44,212 bases of DNA from VRUE01 sp963748075 (GTDB lineage Bacteria; Actinomycetota; Thermoleophilia; Solirubrobacterales; 70-9): assembly GCA_963748075.1 (NCBI GenBank), contig CAVVHQ010000045.1, forward strand, positions 1 to 44,212, given 5' to 3'. How positions within the stretch are numbered: position 1 is the first letter of the stretch; each line of letters starts with the position of its first letter. The notes beneath the pieces are model-generated. The model searched no databases. It was not told the DNA's origin and saw only the letters and a list, made by a program, of their open reading frames with translations. The translations under genes were made by a program, and so were the position numbers. This document shows, piece after piece, positions 33,599 to 41,862 of this stretch.

Positions 33599-34255
33599 TT
33601 GCCCGACGTCGTCCTGCCGGTCCTCGACGAGGCCGAGGCGCTGCCGGGCGTGCTGGCTGCGATGCCGTCCGGCTACCGGCCGATCGTCGTCGACAACGGC
33701 TCCGTCGACGGCTCCGCGCAGATCGCCGCCGAGCTTGGCGTCGAGGTCGTCGCCGAACCGCGGCGGGGGTTCGGCGCCGCCTGCTACGCGGGCCTGGTCG
33801 CCGCCAGCGCCGAGGTCGTCTGCTTCATGGACTGCGACGGATCGGTCGACGCGGGCCAGCTGCCCCGGTTCGTCGAAGAGCTGACCCGGGGCGCCGACCT
33901 CGTGGTCGGGGCCCGCCAGCCCGAGCGGGGTGCCTGGCCGCTCCACGCCCGGGTCGCCAACCGCGTGCTCGCCCTGGAGCTTCGCCGCCGCACCGGGCTG
34001 ACCCTGAGCGACAACGGGCCGATGCGCGCGGCCCGCCGCCTCGGCCTGCTCGAGCTGGACCTCCGCGACCGGCGCAGCGGCTGGCCCCTGGAGATGGTCC
34101 TGCGCGCGAACGCCGCCGGCTGGACGATCGCCGAGCTGCCGATCGCCTACCGCCGCCGCGCCGGCCGCTCGAAGGTGACCGGCACGGTGCGCGGAACCGC
34201 CGAGGCGATCGCCGACATGTCCGCCCAGCTGCGCAGCCTCGACTCCGATCGGTAG
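33599..34255 (+). CDS. GT2-family glycosyltransferase (polyprenyl-phosphate sugar synthase type)
   Basis: A 218-residue GT-A enzyme without C-terminal membrane helices. PVLDEAEALPGVLAAMPSGYRPIVVDNGSVDGSAQIA is the nucleotide-sugar site. CFMDCDGSVDAG contains the DxD-like metal motif, and DNGPMRAARRLGLLEL plus GWPLEMVLRANAAGW are the acceptor region seen in DPM1-like proteins. The TTG start follows the previous stop by 2 bases. It would make a lipid-linked sugar, a natural donor for the GT39-like protein in the same cluster. Confidence 0.82.
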   Translation: MPDVVLPVLDEAEALPGVLAAMPSGYRPIVVDNGSVDGSAQIAAELGVEVVAEPRRGFGAACYAGLVAASAEVVCFMDCDGSVDAGQLPRFVEELTRGADLVVGARQPERGAWPLHARVANRVLALELRRRTGLTLSDNGPMRAARRLGLLELDLRDRRSGWPLEMVLRANAAGWTIAELPIAYRRRAGRSKVTGTVRGTAEAIADMSAQLRSLDSDR

Positions 34256-34257
34256 AG

Positions 34258-34288
34258 CCCCCCCACGGCACCTGGCTGCATGGGGGGG
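34258..34288 (+). terminator. hairpin terminator after the GT2 gene
   Basis: CCCCCCCA (34258-34265) pairs perfectly with TGGGGGGG (34281-34288), with a possible inner GCA/TGC pair, starting 3 bases after the GT2 stop. No T run follows. It likely ends the plus-strand cluster that began at 30756. Confidence 0.6.
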
Positions 34289-34466
34289 AGCGAGTTTGGG
34301 GCCCCTCGGGCCTTGAGTAGTAGTGGTGCCAAAGGGAAGGTCCCCTGGTCGTCAAGCGAAACTCTTCGCGGAGGGCACTCCGGCTGGGTGGGAGGTGCTG
34401 TGGCATCAAAAGCCGAGGTAGATGCGGCAATTACACATTTGTTATCTTAAGCCCGAAGGGATAGGA

Positions 34467-34847
34467 ATGGATCTCGATCAGCTCATACCGCACGAGGAGG
34501 TTCTGGCCAGGGATCTTCGCGACCCTGAGTTTCGAGCGGAGTGGGAAAGGACGGCCTTGGCCCGATGGCTGGCGGTCGAGGTTGTGCATTTCCGTTCCAA
34601 ACACGATCTCTCTCAACGCAAGCTCGCCGAGCGCCTCGGCGTTCATCAGTCTGACGTCGCGCGAATGGAGACTGGCGAGCACACGCCGAGTTTGAGTCGA
34701 CTGATCCGGGTGGCCAGGGGACTCGACATCGAGCTCATGATCGATATCCGCCCGCAGAAGAAGGCGGCCAGGCTCCCGAGGAAACGAGCGCTCGAAGCCG
34801 GATCGCTTGCCCTGGGCGGCTGCGAGGTTGTGTTGGCAAGCGCATAG
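34467..34847 (+). CDS. XRE-family HTH regulator (HigA-like antitoxin type)
   Basis: A 126-residue protein with a Cro/C1 helix-turn-helix at about 38-90: HDLSQRKLAERLGVHQSDVARMETGEHTPSLSRLIRVARGL. The N-terminal LARDLRDPEFRAEWER stretch matches HigA-type antitoxins linked to HigB/RelE toxins. The ATG at 34467 is preferred over one 15 codons upstream because of AGGGATAGGA just before it and family length. I found no toxin gene on either side; the 200 bases upstream contain only short frames without toxin motifs. The surrounding DNA has a looser, less GC-skewed composition, suggesting acquisition. Confidence 0.72.
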   Translation: MDLDQLIPHEEVLARDLRDPEFRAEWERTALARWLAVEVVHFRSKHDLSQRKLAERLGVHQSDVARMETGEHTPSLSRLIRVARGLDIELMIDIRPQKKAARLPRKRALEAGSLALGGCEVVLASA

Positions 34848-34861
34848 GCAGGAACGATCCC

Positions 34862-35236
34862 GTGATCAGGAGCATGCAATCGGTCGCCGATAGAAGGAGG
34901 ATGGCTGTGGCGAGTGTCGTGTGCGCCCTAGTCGTCCTGGGCGCGGCAGACACGGCGCAGGCATCGACCCGGTCCTGCCGGCCTGTGGTCAACCCATATC
35001 CAGGCACCCGATACGAAGGCATCAACCTCAGCCACATCCGCGCGACCGGAGTCTCTTGTCGCACCGCTCGTCGGGTCGCCAAAGGCGCCCACCGCAAGGC
35101 GCTCGGGATCACGCCACCCCGAAACGGCGTGCGCCGCTTCACTTGGCACGGTTGGAGAGTCAAGGGCGACCTCAGAGGCCGATCCGACTCGTATGTCGCC
35201 AGGTCCGGCGCCAAGCGGGTTCGCTGGAGATTCTGA
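34862..35236 (+). CDS. small secreted protein with a Cys pair
   Basis: A 124-residue protein starting with GTG 14 bases after the XRE gene. A signal peptide is likely (basic start, MAVASVVCALVVLGAADTAQAS, cleavage after AQA). The mature part is basic with two cysteines in STRSCRP and GVSCRTARRVAKG, then W-R-V-K-G-D-L-R-G and SYVARSGAKRVRW. The SCRTARxVA pattern recurs in small secreted proteins of high-GC actinobacteria; no function is known. Confidence 0.65.
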   Translation: MIRSMQSVADRRRMAVASVVCALVVLGAADTAQASTRSCRPVVNPYPGTRYEGINLSHIRATGVSCRTARRVAKGAHRKALGITPPRNGVRRFTWHGWRVKGDLRGRSDSYVARSGAKRVRWRF

Positions 35237-35525
35237 CATCGCTCGGTGCCCCGGCTGCCGCGCGGGCCGCTGGAGTCCGAGGTTTGCGGTAAAGCCAGCC
35301 CACCTCGTTGCCGACAACGAGCGGGATGTTCGGCGCGACTGCGACTGCCGGCGATGGCGACCGTCGCCGCGTTGCTGCTGTGCTTCGTGGAGCGGAGCAG
35401 CCCCGGCACTCCGTGCTCGTCCTCGCGCGAGCGGGGCGCGAGCACGAGGTCGCCTTCTGTTCCGCCATTCGTACGGAGCGCCACACAAGGGTGCGCTTCC
35501 GCGCGTGACGCTCAACCCATTCGGC
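35237..35525. other. 289-bp intergenic stretch, no supported gene
   Basis: Several overlapping frames are open here on both strands, but none shows family motifs or a good ribosome-binding site. On the minus strand two frames read protein-like pieces in succession (SREDEHGVPGLLRSTKHSS, then NIPLVVGNEVGWLYRKP), which could be the remains of a decayed gene. I cannot identify it. Confidence 0.35.
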
Positions 35526-36329
35526 TCAGCCCGCGGTGGCGGATGCCGCTGCGCTCCTTACGGCCTCGACAATGACGTCGGCGATCGGCCCGGGTGCCTC
35601 GTTCGGCATGAAGAACACGTCACCCGGCAGAGTCACCAGGTGCGCACGCGGGCACTCCTCGAGAATACGACGCTCATCGTCCGTCAGGCCGCCGTCACCC
35701 TTCTCGGCGTGAACGATCCAGGTCGGAACGCCAGCCTGGCATAGCCGCTCGGCGGGACGATCGTGCCGGTGCAGCCACCGCACGTATTCGCGCAGCCCCT
35801 CCCGCATGTGTCGCGGAACGTTCTTGCGAAAATCCTCGCGCAACTCGGCCTGGCGATCGCCCGACACCTCGATGCGCTTGACCATCGAGGCCGCGCCCTT
35901 GGCCAGCACGGTGGCCGGCAAGCCGCCAAGCACGCTGCCGAGCCGGACGAGCGCGCGGAAGAACGCCGGCTCGTCCTCCGCCGACAAGCTGATCCCGAGC
36001 AAGACCGCCGGGCCGGCGAAGGCGCGAGAGACGACCATCTCGAGCGCAACCGACGCTCCAATGCTGAAGCCCAGCACCACCTCCGCGCCGAGCTTCGCCG
36101 CCAGCTCGGACGCGAGCCGAGCGTAGTTCTCGACGCTGTAGTCATCCGGCGGCGGCGCGCCGGCATGGCCGGGCAGCGTCGCTGCGACCAGTCGCAGCTC
36201 TGCCAGCGCAGGTTCCGCCATCAGTTCGGCGTACGAGCCCGCGGAACACATACCACCGGGAAGCAGGAGCACCGTGTGCTCGGCGTCCGCCGGACCGGTC
36301 TCCCGAAGCTCCCAATCAATATTCATCAT
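35526..36329 (-). CDS. alpha/beta-hydrolase
   Basis: A 267-residue single-domain hydrolase. The oxyanion region is HTVLLLPGGMCSAGSY. The nucleophile elbow is GFSIGAS, and the late WIVHAEKGDGGLTDDE and HLVTLPGDVFFMPNEAP contain the acid and are near the expected His; the usual catalytic His in the last motif is not evident (GDVFFMPNEAP rather than G-x-H). Start at 36329 or the adjacent Met at 36326. Its upstream region (36330-36562) holds no gene I can support. Substrate unknown. Confidence 0.78.
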   Translation of the reverse strand: MMNIDWELRETGPADAEHTVLLLPGGMCSAGSYAELMAEPALAELRLVAATLPGHAGAPPPDDYSVENYARLASELAAKLGAEVVLGFSIGASVALEMVVSRAFAGPAVLLGISLSAEDEPAFFRALVRLGSVLGGLPATVLAKGAASMVKRIEVSGDRQAELREDFRKNVPRHMREGLREYVRWLHRHDRPAERLCQAGVPTWIVHAEKGDGGLTDDERRILEECPRAHLVTLPGDVFFMPNEAPGPIADVIVEAVRSAAASATAG

Positions 36330-36562
36330 GTACCGCCAGTGTCTCGGCTCGCGCACGAACATAACACACGAAGCAGAGCCCAGGTTCGAGCGCGCGATAG
36401 CGCCGCTCGGCGGGAAGTGCCCGGCGCGGCGGTACTGACGCCTCCTCCCGCGTGGTAGCGGCAGGGCAATTGCTGGCTGCGACAGCCATCGTCGGCTGTT
36501 GACACGGCCATAGGCGGCCGGTCATTTCGCGCCACTGTGAAGGCACTTGCGCCTCAGTGTCG

Positions 36563-37126
36563 TTACGTTGGAACGTCTGGGCTCAGTCCTCTAGTTCGGC
36601 GGAATCGGCTGACCAATCCCCACAGCACGTAGATGATCGCCAGCGTGATGAGGGAGAACTTGAGGCTTGCGCAGGTGGTCGCGAAGGGAGGGGCGAAGCT
36701 TCCTCCGTGGCCGCCGAGGACGAGCAGCCAGGTGATGTTTTCCGCGGCATCGAAGAGGGCTGCGGCGGCGGCGAAGAACGGCGTGACGATGCCGACGGTG
36801 GCGAGCGTCCTTAGGCTTCGCTCCCTCGCGTAGTCCCGGGTGGCGAGCGCCGCCAGGGTGAAGAACGTTCCGTAGCTCAGCATGAAGCCGAAGTCGATCC
36901 AGAGCGACAGTCGGGCGAGATTCCGACCGTGGTCTCCCCATTCGGACATGATCTCGGCGGCGCGTTGCTCGCTGCCGGCGAACTCGAGTCCGAGGACCGA
37001 GGGGCCGCCGGTCGCTTTCAGGCGCTGGTCGAGGACGAAGAGGGCGATGTAGAAGGCTGCCATCGCAATCCCGAATGCGATGAGCGAACGTTTGCGGCTG
37101 AGTAGGGTGGGCCGTTCAGGTTGCAT
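36563..37126 (-). CDS. membrane protein of unknown function
   Basis: A 187-residue protein with four or five hydrophobic segments (about 13-33, 77-94, 106-126, 130-142, 153-173). The first extracytoplasmic loop holds GPSVLGLEFAGSEQRAAEIMSEWG, and the second helix region has WIDFGFMLSYGTFF. This layout is seen in uncharacterised bacterial membrane proteins; I cannot name a family. It sits alone between the hydrolase and the SRPBCC remnant, all on the minus strand. Confidence 0.68.
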   Translation of the reverse strand: MQPERPTLLSRKRSLIAFGIAMAAFYIALFVLDQRLKATGGPSVLGLEFAGSEQRAAEIMSEWGDHGRNLARLSLWIDFGFMLSYGTFFTLAALATRDYARERSLRTLATVGIVTPFFAAAAALFDAAENITWLLVLGGHGGSFAPPFATTCASLKFSLITLAIIYVLWGLVSRFRRTRGLSPDVPT

Positions 37127-37150
37127 CGGTCGAGTCCGGCGGTGCCTTCG

Positions 37151-37479
37151 TCAAGGGGCAGGCGAATGGGGCTCACCCAAGGTGCTCGCGAGCTTCTGCA
37201 GGGAGCGATCGACGTGGCTGCGCACCAGCCGGCGCGCGATCAGGGTGTCGAGCGCCCGGCCTCCGAGGCGCGCCGGCACCCGGTAGTCGATCTCGACCCG
37301 CAGCAGGCTGCTCCCCTCGCCGTCGGGCTCGACCTCCATCGCCGAATCGAAGCTCACGCCGGCCATCTCGCCCCGATAGGCGACCCGGCGGCCCTCGTGT
37401 CACTCGACCACTTCGTCGATGGTCGCGATCCGCAGCGGGGCGGCGCGCCGAGGGCGAGATCGGCGACGACCGACCCCAT
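37151..37479 (-). pseudogene. SRPBCC-family protein remnant
   Basis: A decayed START/SRPBCC domain gene. ATG 37479 gives MGSVVADLALGAPP. The frame must then change by -1/+2 near 37440 to reach PLRIATIDEVVE, followed by an in-frame TGA, then HEGRRVAYRGEMAGVSFDSAMEVEPDGEGSSLL to a normal end at 37151. Intact relatives are about 150 residues, so about 40-50 residues of the N-terminal half are also missing. Trp is expected at the TGA position (VVEWHEG). It begins 2 bases after the methyltransferase stop, once the last gene of that operon. Confidence 0.65.
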
Positions 37480-37481
37480 GC

Positions 37482-38168
37482 TCAGCTCCCCTCCTCCTTG
37501 ACGGCGGTGGCGATGAAGAACGACCCCAAGTTGAGGTTCTCGATCTCGACGTTGCCGAAGACCTCCTCGATCGCGGCCGGCAGGTCCTTGGCGGGGTCCC
37601 AGGCCGCCCCCCACGTGTAGAGGGCCTTGACGAGCGGGTTGAGGAAGGACAGCCGTTCCGGGAAGAGCCGCGCGTCGCAAACCGAGAGGACGCCGCCGGG
37701 GCGCAGCAGCTCCCGGCAGCGCTCGAGCGCCTGCCGGTAGCCGGGGATGGCGCTGATCGCCAGCACGGCCAGGACGCCGTCGAAGCCGCCCTCGCCGAGG
37801 TCGAGCTCGGCGGCGTCGCCCTGGACGAGGGCGACGTTGCGCCAGCCCCGCCGCCTGCAGAGCCGGCCAGCGGCGGCGAGCATCTCGCCCGAATAGTCGA
37901 AGCCGACCAGCCGTCCCTCGGCGCCGATCACACGCTGTAGGTGGCGGAAGTTACGACCCGTGCCGCAGCCCAGCTCGAGCACCGTGTCGCCCTCGCCTAG
38001 TTGCAGCTTCTCCACGGCGGCGGCGCGGATGCGGCGGGGGCGGCCCATGAAGGTGACCAGGTCCTGTGCCGCATAGAGGCCCGGGAGCCGTCCCCAGAAC
38101 GAGTAGACGCGCTTGACGCGCGCTAGGGCGTCGCCCTGGTCGACCTCGGCGGCCGGCGGGATTGTCAC
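37482..38168 (-). CDS. class I SAM-dependent methyltransferase (UbiE-like)
   Basis: A 228-residue protein: N-terminal VKRVYSFWGRLPGLYAAQDLVTFMGRPRR, SAM motif VLELGCGTGRNFRHLQRV, GFDYSGEMLAAA, LVQGDAAELDL, and ELLRPGGVLSVCDARLFP. The layout resembles methyltransferases acting on quinones or lipids. The GTG start overlaps the GNAT gene stop (GTGA). The frame open further upstream is not used. Confidence 0.85.
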   Translation of the reverse strand: MTIPPAAEVDQGDALARVKRVYSFWGRLPGLYAAQDLVTFMGRPRRIRAAAVEKLQLGEGDTVLELGCGTGRNFRHLQRVIGAEGRLVGFDYSGEMLAAAGRLCRRRGWRNVALVQGDAAELDLGEGGFDGVLAVLAISAIPGYRQALERCRELLRPGGVLSVCDARLFPERLSFLNPLVKALYTWGAAWDPAKDLPAAIEEVFGNVEIENLNLGSFFIATAVKEEGS

Positions 38169-38641
38169 GGTGGCTCCGTCCCGAGGTTCCTCAGCGCCTC
38201 GCCATCGAGGCGGAGCGCCCGCCATTGCTCCAGCGGGGTCGCGCCAAGTGCCTCGTAGAAGCGCAGCGCCGGCTCGTTCCAGTCGAGCGCGGACCACTCG
38301 AGGCGGGCACAGCCGCGCTCGACGGCGAGCCCCGCGACGTGACCGAGGAGGGCGCGGCCGATGCCGCGCCCGCGCCGCGCCCGCTTGACGAAGAGGTCCT
38401 CGATCCACAGCCCGGGGCGGCACTCGAAGGTCGAGAAGGTGGGGAAGAAGACGGCGTAGCCGACCGCCTCGCTGTCGGCTTCGGCGATCAGCGCCTCCGC
38501 GGCCTCGCGCTCGAAGAGGCCCTCCGCGAGCAGCTGCGCGTCGCCTCTCACCGAAGCGGCGAGCCCCTCGTACTCGGCGAGCTCGCCGATCAGTTTCCAC
38601 AGCGAAGTCGCGTCGTCGGGCCGGGCGACACGGATGCGCAT
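38165..38641 (-). CDS. GNAT-family N-acetyltransferase
   Basis: A 158-residue acetyltransferase; MRIRVARPDDATSLWKLIGELAEYE is the typical start, so ATG 38641 is chosen over 38686. The acetyl-CoA motif is VKRARRGRGIGRALLGHVAGLA. WSALDWNEPALRFYEALGA matches the diamine/polyamine acetyltransferase-like branch (SSAT type). Substrate not determined. Confidence 0.86.
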   Translation of the reverse strand: MRIRVARPDDATSLWKLIGELAEYEGLAASVRGDAQLLAEGLFEREAAEALIAEADSEAVGYAVFFPTFSTFECRPGLWIEDLFVKRARRGRGIGRALLGHVAGLAVERGCARLEWSALDWNEPALRFYEALGATPLEQWRALRLDGEALRNLGTEPP

Positions 38642-38682
38642 GGCGGGCATCTTGCCAGGGTTCGGCGACCCGATCAGCTTCC

Positions 38683-39318
38683 TCACAACCGCTCGACCAG
38701 CTCAGCCGCGGCGGCCAGACGCACGCCGATGCCGGCTAGCTCCTCCTCGCCTCGCTCGTACAGACCCGAGACCGCGTCGCGCGCCAGCACCACGCGGAAG
38801 TCGCGCTCGCTGGCCTCGTAGATCGAGGTGCGCGGGCAGTTGGGGAAGTTGCAGCCGCAGAAGACCAGCGTCGTGACGCCCTGCTCGCGCAGATGCTCCT
38901 CTAGCGGCGTCCCGTAGAACGCCCCCCAGCGCGGCTTGTAGATCACCGACTCCCCCGGGCCGAGAGCCTGGACGCCGCCGGCGAGCAGCAGCTCGTCGTC
39001 CAGGGTCAGGTCGGGTGCGGGGAGGAGGGGAGGGGCGAGCTGGGAGCCCGGCGCGCCTGGCGGCAGCACGCGGGCACCCCTCTCTACGCCCCGTCGGCGG
39101 CAGAGGTCCACGTTGGCGCCGTCTGCCCTGTAGAGGCGCACGATGTGCACGACCGGGCGGCCTGCCGCGCGGAAGGCCTCCACCAGCGCATGCATCGCAT
39201 CGAGCGCCGCGGAGGTCCCCGCGATCTCCAGCGGCCCGCCGTCCAGCACGTCGCGCTGCGTGTCGATCGTGATCAGCGCGGCGCTGCCGAAGTGGGGGCT
39301 CGTATATGGGTCGCTCAC
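38683..39318 (-). CDS. isochorismatase-family cysteine hydrolase
   Basis: A 211-residue alpha/beta hydrolase of the nicotinamidase/isochorismatase group. The catalytic triad is visible as D19 (LITIDTQRD), K128 (SVIYKPRWGAF) and C161 (FCGCNFPNCPRTSIYEA). Members hydrolyse C-N amide or vinyl ether bonds; the substrate here is unknown. Its stop lies about 40 bases from the GNAT start, a possible shared operon. Confidence 0.88.
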   Translation of the reverse strand: MSDPYTSPHFGSAALITIDTQRDVLDGGPLEIAGTSAALDAMHALVEAFRAAGRPVVHIVRLYRADGANVDLCRRRGVERGARVLPPGAPGSQLAPPLLPAPDLTLDDELLLAGGVQALGPGESVIYKPRWGAFYGTPLEEHLREQGVTTLVFCGCNFPNCPRTSIYEASERDFRVVLARDAVSGLYERGEEELAGIGVRLAAAAELVERL

Positions 39319-39373
39319 GGCGAGAGCAGTTTAGGTCTCGGGTGGCATCCGGCAAGCAGACCAAGATCGCGAT

Positions 39374-39811
39374 GTGGTTCGCGAGCTTCTCCCACCCGAC
39401 ACGCGCTTGGCCTTCCCGGCGATGAAGACATTGCGGACGGACCTGGATGACGAGGGCTCGTTCGTCCGCGAGGTCGACGACGTGCAGCGCCCGGAGGGAT
39501 ACCGGCTCGTGGGCGCCTTCGAGGAGGGCGAGTCCGAAGCGGTCGCTGTAGCGGGATTTCGCACGGGCCATAGCCTCGCTTGGGACCACTACCTATATGT
39601 CGACGATCTCTCGACGCTGCCGGAGGCAAGGCGCCGCGGGCACGGACGGGCGTTGCTCGACTGGCTGCTCGACGAGGGGAGGCGCGTGGGTTGCGGACAG
39701 CTTCACCTCGACTCCGGGGTCGGGCTCGACCGCGCCGATGCCCACCGCCTCTACATGAACGCCGGGATGGTCATCGCCTCCTACCATTTCGCGCGCTACG
39801 TCGTCCAGTAG
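39374..39811 (+). CDS. GNAT-family N-acetyltransferase
   Basis: A 145-residue acetyltransferase. The acetyl-CoA site is LYVDDLSTLPEARRRGHGRALLDWLLDEGRRVGC, followed by LHLDSGVGLDRADAHRLYMNAGM. The GTG start at 39374 is tentative. It is divergent from the cysteine hydrolase. Confidence 0.84.
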   Translation: MVRELLPPDTRLAFPAMKTLRTDLDDEGSFVREVDDVQRPEGYRLVGAFEEGESEAVAVAGFRTGHSLAWDHYLYVDDLSTLPEARRRGHGRALLDWLLDEGRRVGCGQLHLDSGVGLDRADAHRLYMNAGMVIASYHFARYVVQ

Positions 39812-39824
39812 CGTGCCCCCGTCC

Positions 39825-40685
39825 ATGGCAGAGGTGTTCCGGCAAGGTCACTACATCCTTGGTATCGAGGGGCTGGCGCTGCTGCGCGCCGGCGCGCGGC
39901 GGGCCTTCGACGGAGTCGATTCCCGCACCGAGGAGATCCGGGAGATTCTCTCCCGTTTTGACGAGCCGCCCTATTCCGAGCGTCGGGACCTGCCCGAGGT
40001 CGGCGTCGACGCAGGCTACGCCCAGTGGGCGGGGGACTACGACGATCCCGGCAACGACACGATCGCCCTGGAGGAGCCGGTGGCGCATGACCTGCTCGAG
40101 CGGCTGCCGGCCGGGCCGGTTCTCGACGCCGCCTGCGGCACCGGCCGCCACGCCGCGTTCCTGTCGGAGAGGGGTCGGGACGTGATCGGCGTCGATGCGA
40201 GCGATGCGATGCTCGCCCGCGCCCGGGCCAAGCTGCCCGAAGTCGACTTCCGCCGCGGCGAGCTGGCCGCGCTGCCGCTGGCCGACGGCGAGGTTGCCGG
40301 AGCCGTCTGCGCGCTTGCGCTCAGCCACCTGCCGGAGATCGGCCCTGCGATCGCCGAGCTCGCGCGGGTGCTCAGGCCCGGCGGCCGGTTGGTCGTCTCG
40401 AACCCTCACCCATTCGCGACGGCGATCCTCGGCTGGAGAGCCGTGTTCGTCGATCCGGAAGGGCGGCGTTCGATGATCCCCGAGCACCCGCACCTCCACG
40501 GCAACTACATCGCGGCGTTCCGCGACGCCGGCCTCGCGGTCCGCCAGTGCATCGAGCCGCCCGTGAGCAGCGAGCAGGCGAGGGCGCGCGCCAGGAAGCA
40601 CCGGATCGACGCCTTCGAGGAGGCGCTGACGGGTGTTCCGGCGGTGATCGTCTGGGAGGCGGAGCGCCCTCGTCCAGCCGGTTAG
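39825..40685 (+). CDS. class I SAM-dependent methyltransferase
   Basis: A 286-residue enzyme. YAQWAGDYDDPGNDTIALEEPVAHDLLERL precedes the SAM motif VLDAACGTGRHAAFLSERG. Then come GVDASDAML, LPLADGEVAGAVCALALSHL and ARVLRPGGRLVVSNPHP. ATG 39825 is chosen; a GTG at 39813 is possible. The last 4 bases overlap the convergent peroxiredoxin gene. Confidence 0.87.
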   Translation: MAEVFRQGHYILGIEGLALLRAGARRAFDGVDSRTEEIREILSRFDEPPYSERRDLPEVGVDAGYAQWAGDYDDPGNDTIALEEPVAHDLLERLPAGPVLDAACGTGRHAAFLSERGRDVIGVDASDAMLARARAKLPEVDFRRGELAALPLADGEVAGAVCALALSHLPEIGPAIAELARVLRPGGRLVVSNPHPFATAILGWRAVFVDPEGRRSMIPEHPHLHGNYIAAFRDAGLAVRQCIEPPVSSEQARARARKHRIDAFEEALTGVPAVIVWEAERPRPAG

Positions 40686-41266
40686 CCGTCAGTCGATTCG
40701 CGGAGCCAGGAGATCACGTCAGCGGCGTTGTCCTGGGGCGGGAAGACCGGGTAGAAGACCTTGACGATCCGCCCCTGGCGGGCGATGAAGGTGAGGCGGC
40801 GGTAGAAGCGGGTGCCGCCGGTCTCGAAGATGGGCAGGCCCAGCTCCTCCGCAAATCGGAACTCGCTGTCGTTCAGCAGCGGGTAGGGCAGCTGCTCCCG
40901 CTCGGCGAACTCGCGCTGCTCGTCGCGGGGCTGGGCGCTGAAGCCGAAGACCGTCGCCCCGAGGCCGGCCAGCTCGCCGGCGCTGTCGCGGAAGGCGCAG
41001 CTTTGCGGCGTGCAGCCACGCGCGCCGGGGATCCGGTCCCAGCCGTCCGGCAACGGCCGGCCGGGCACTCCGGTCTGCGGGTAGACGTAGACGACCACGA
41101 CGTCCTCGCCGCTCGCGGCGGCGGCCAGGTCCACCCTCTCGCCGCTGCTCGCCGGAAGGGCGGAGGACGGGAGCACGGCGCCCGGCAGGCGATCGGCGAC
41201 GCCGTCGTCCTCGGGAACCGGCAGGTCGTCGGGCAGGGAGTGAGGGTCTGCGGGCTCCCGGCTCAT
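40682..41266 (-). CDS. peroxiredoxin, PrxQ/BCP-like
   Basis: A 194-residue thioredoxin-fold protein. GARGCTPQSCAFRD holds two cysteines five apart (C85, C90), the PrxQ-type peroxidatic/resolving spacing. Compared with ordinary PrxQ, the YP...GCT loop carries about 16 extra residues (VPGRPLPDGWDRIP). The remaining fold (GATVFGFSAQPRDEQREFAEREQLPYPLLND, RLTFIARQGRIVKVFYPVFPP) is normal. It would reduce peroxides with thioredoxin. Confidence 0.84.
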   Translation of the reverse strand: MSREPADPHSLPDDLPVPEDDGVADRLPGAVLPSSALPASSGERVDLAAAASGEDVVVVYVYPQTGVPGRPLPDGWDRIPGARGCTPQSCAFRDSAGELAGLGATVFGFSAQPRDEQREFAEREQLPYPLLNDSEFRFAEELGLPIFETGGTRFYRRLTFIARQGRIVKVFYPVFPPQDNAADVISWLRESTDG

Positions 41267-41303
41267 CGCGTGTCGATCTTCTCACCCACGTACGCTTGCG
41301 GCG

Positions 41304-41801
41304 ATGAGCGCAGTCGAGGCCCGGAAAGTCCCGAACCCGCTGTTGAGACGTGCGATCGGCGCTCCGGCCCTGCTCTACAGGATCGGAGCGGGGAGGCTGC
41401 TCGGCCACCGCTTCCTGCTGCTCACGCACCGCGGCCGGCGCTCCGGCCGGATCTACCGCACGATCCTGGAGGTGGTGGGTTGGGACGCGGAGCGGCGCGA
41501 GGCGGTCGTCATGTCTGGTTTCGGTCCCCGGGCCGGCTGGTACCTGAACGCCTTGGACGGCGGCGCGGAGGAGGTCCGGATCGCCGCTGCGCGTTTCCGC
41601 CCGGCGGTGCGACAGCCGCAGACCGACGAGGCGGTGCAGGTGGTGGCCGGCTACGAGCGGCGCAATCGCTCCGTCGCCCCGCTGGTCCGGGCCTTGTTCT
41701 CCCGACTCGCCGGCTTTCGCTACGACGGCTCCGAGGAGGCCCGCGAGAGACTCGTCGATGCGCTGCCGCTGATCGCCTTCCGGGAGCCGTCGGCGGGCTA
41801 G
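41304..41801 (+). CDS. deazaflavin-dependent (DDN-type) nitroreductase family protein
   Basis: A 165-residue split-barrel protein of the F420-dependent Ddn/nitroreductase family. LLTHRGRRSGRIYRTILEVVGW and VVMSGFGPRAGWYLNAL are the family motifs, and the C-terminus has RLAGFRYDGSEEARERLVDALPLIAF. Family members reduce menaquinone or nitroaromatics using F420H2. Presence of F420 in the organism is implied but no F420 synthesis gene is in the window. Confidence 0.86.
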   Translation: MSAVEARKVPNPLLRRAIGAPALLYRIGAGRLLGHRFLLLTHRGRRSGRIYRTILEVVGWDAERREAVVMSGFGPRAGWYLNALDGGAEEVRIAAARFRPAVRQPQTDEAVQVVAGYERRNRSVAPLVRALFSRLAGFRYDGSEEARERLVDALPLIAFREPSAG

Positions 41802-41862
41802 GTGATCCGGCCACCCTCCTCCGCGAGGCCCCGTCGGGGCGTATGACGCCTACGGTTCGCGT

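Noticed and set aside
34300..34460. Toxin gene upstream of the XRE regulator
   Set aside because: Only frames of about 35-45 codons are open and none shows RelE/HigB motifs.
37380..37400. Selenocysteine at the in-frame TGA of the SRPBCC gene
   Set aside because: SRPBCC proteins do not use Sec, Trp is expected at that site, and another frame change is required as well.
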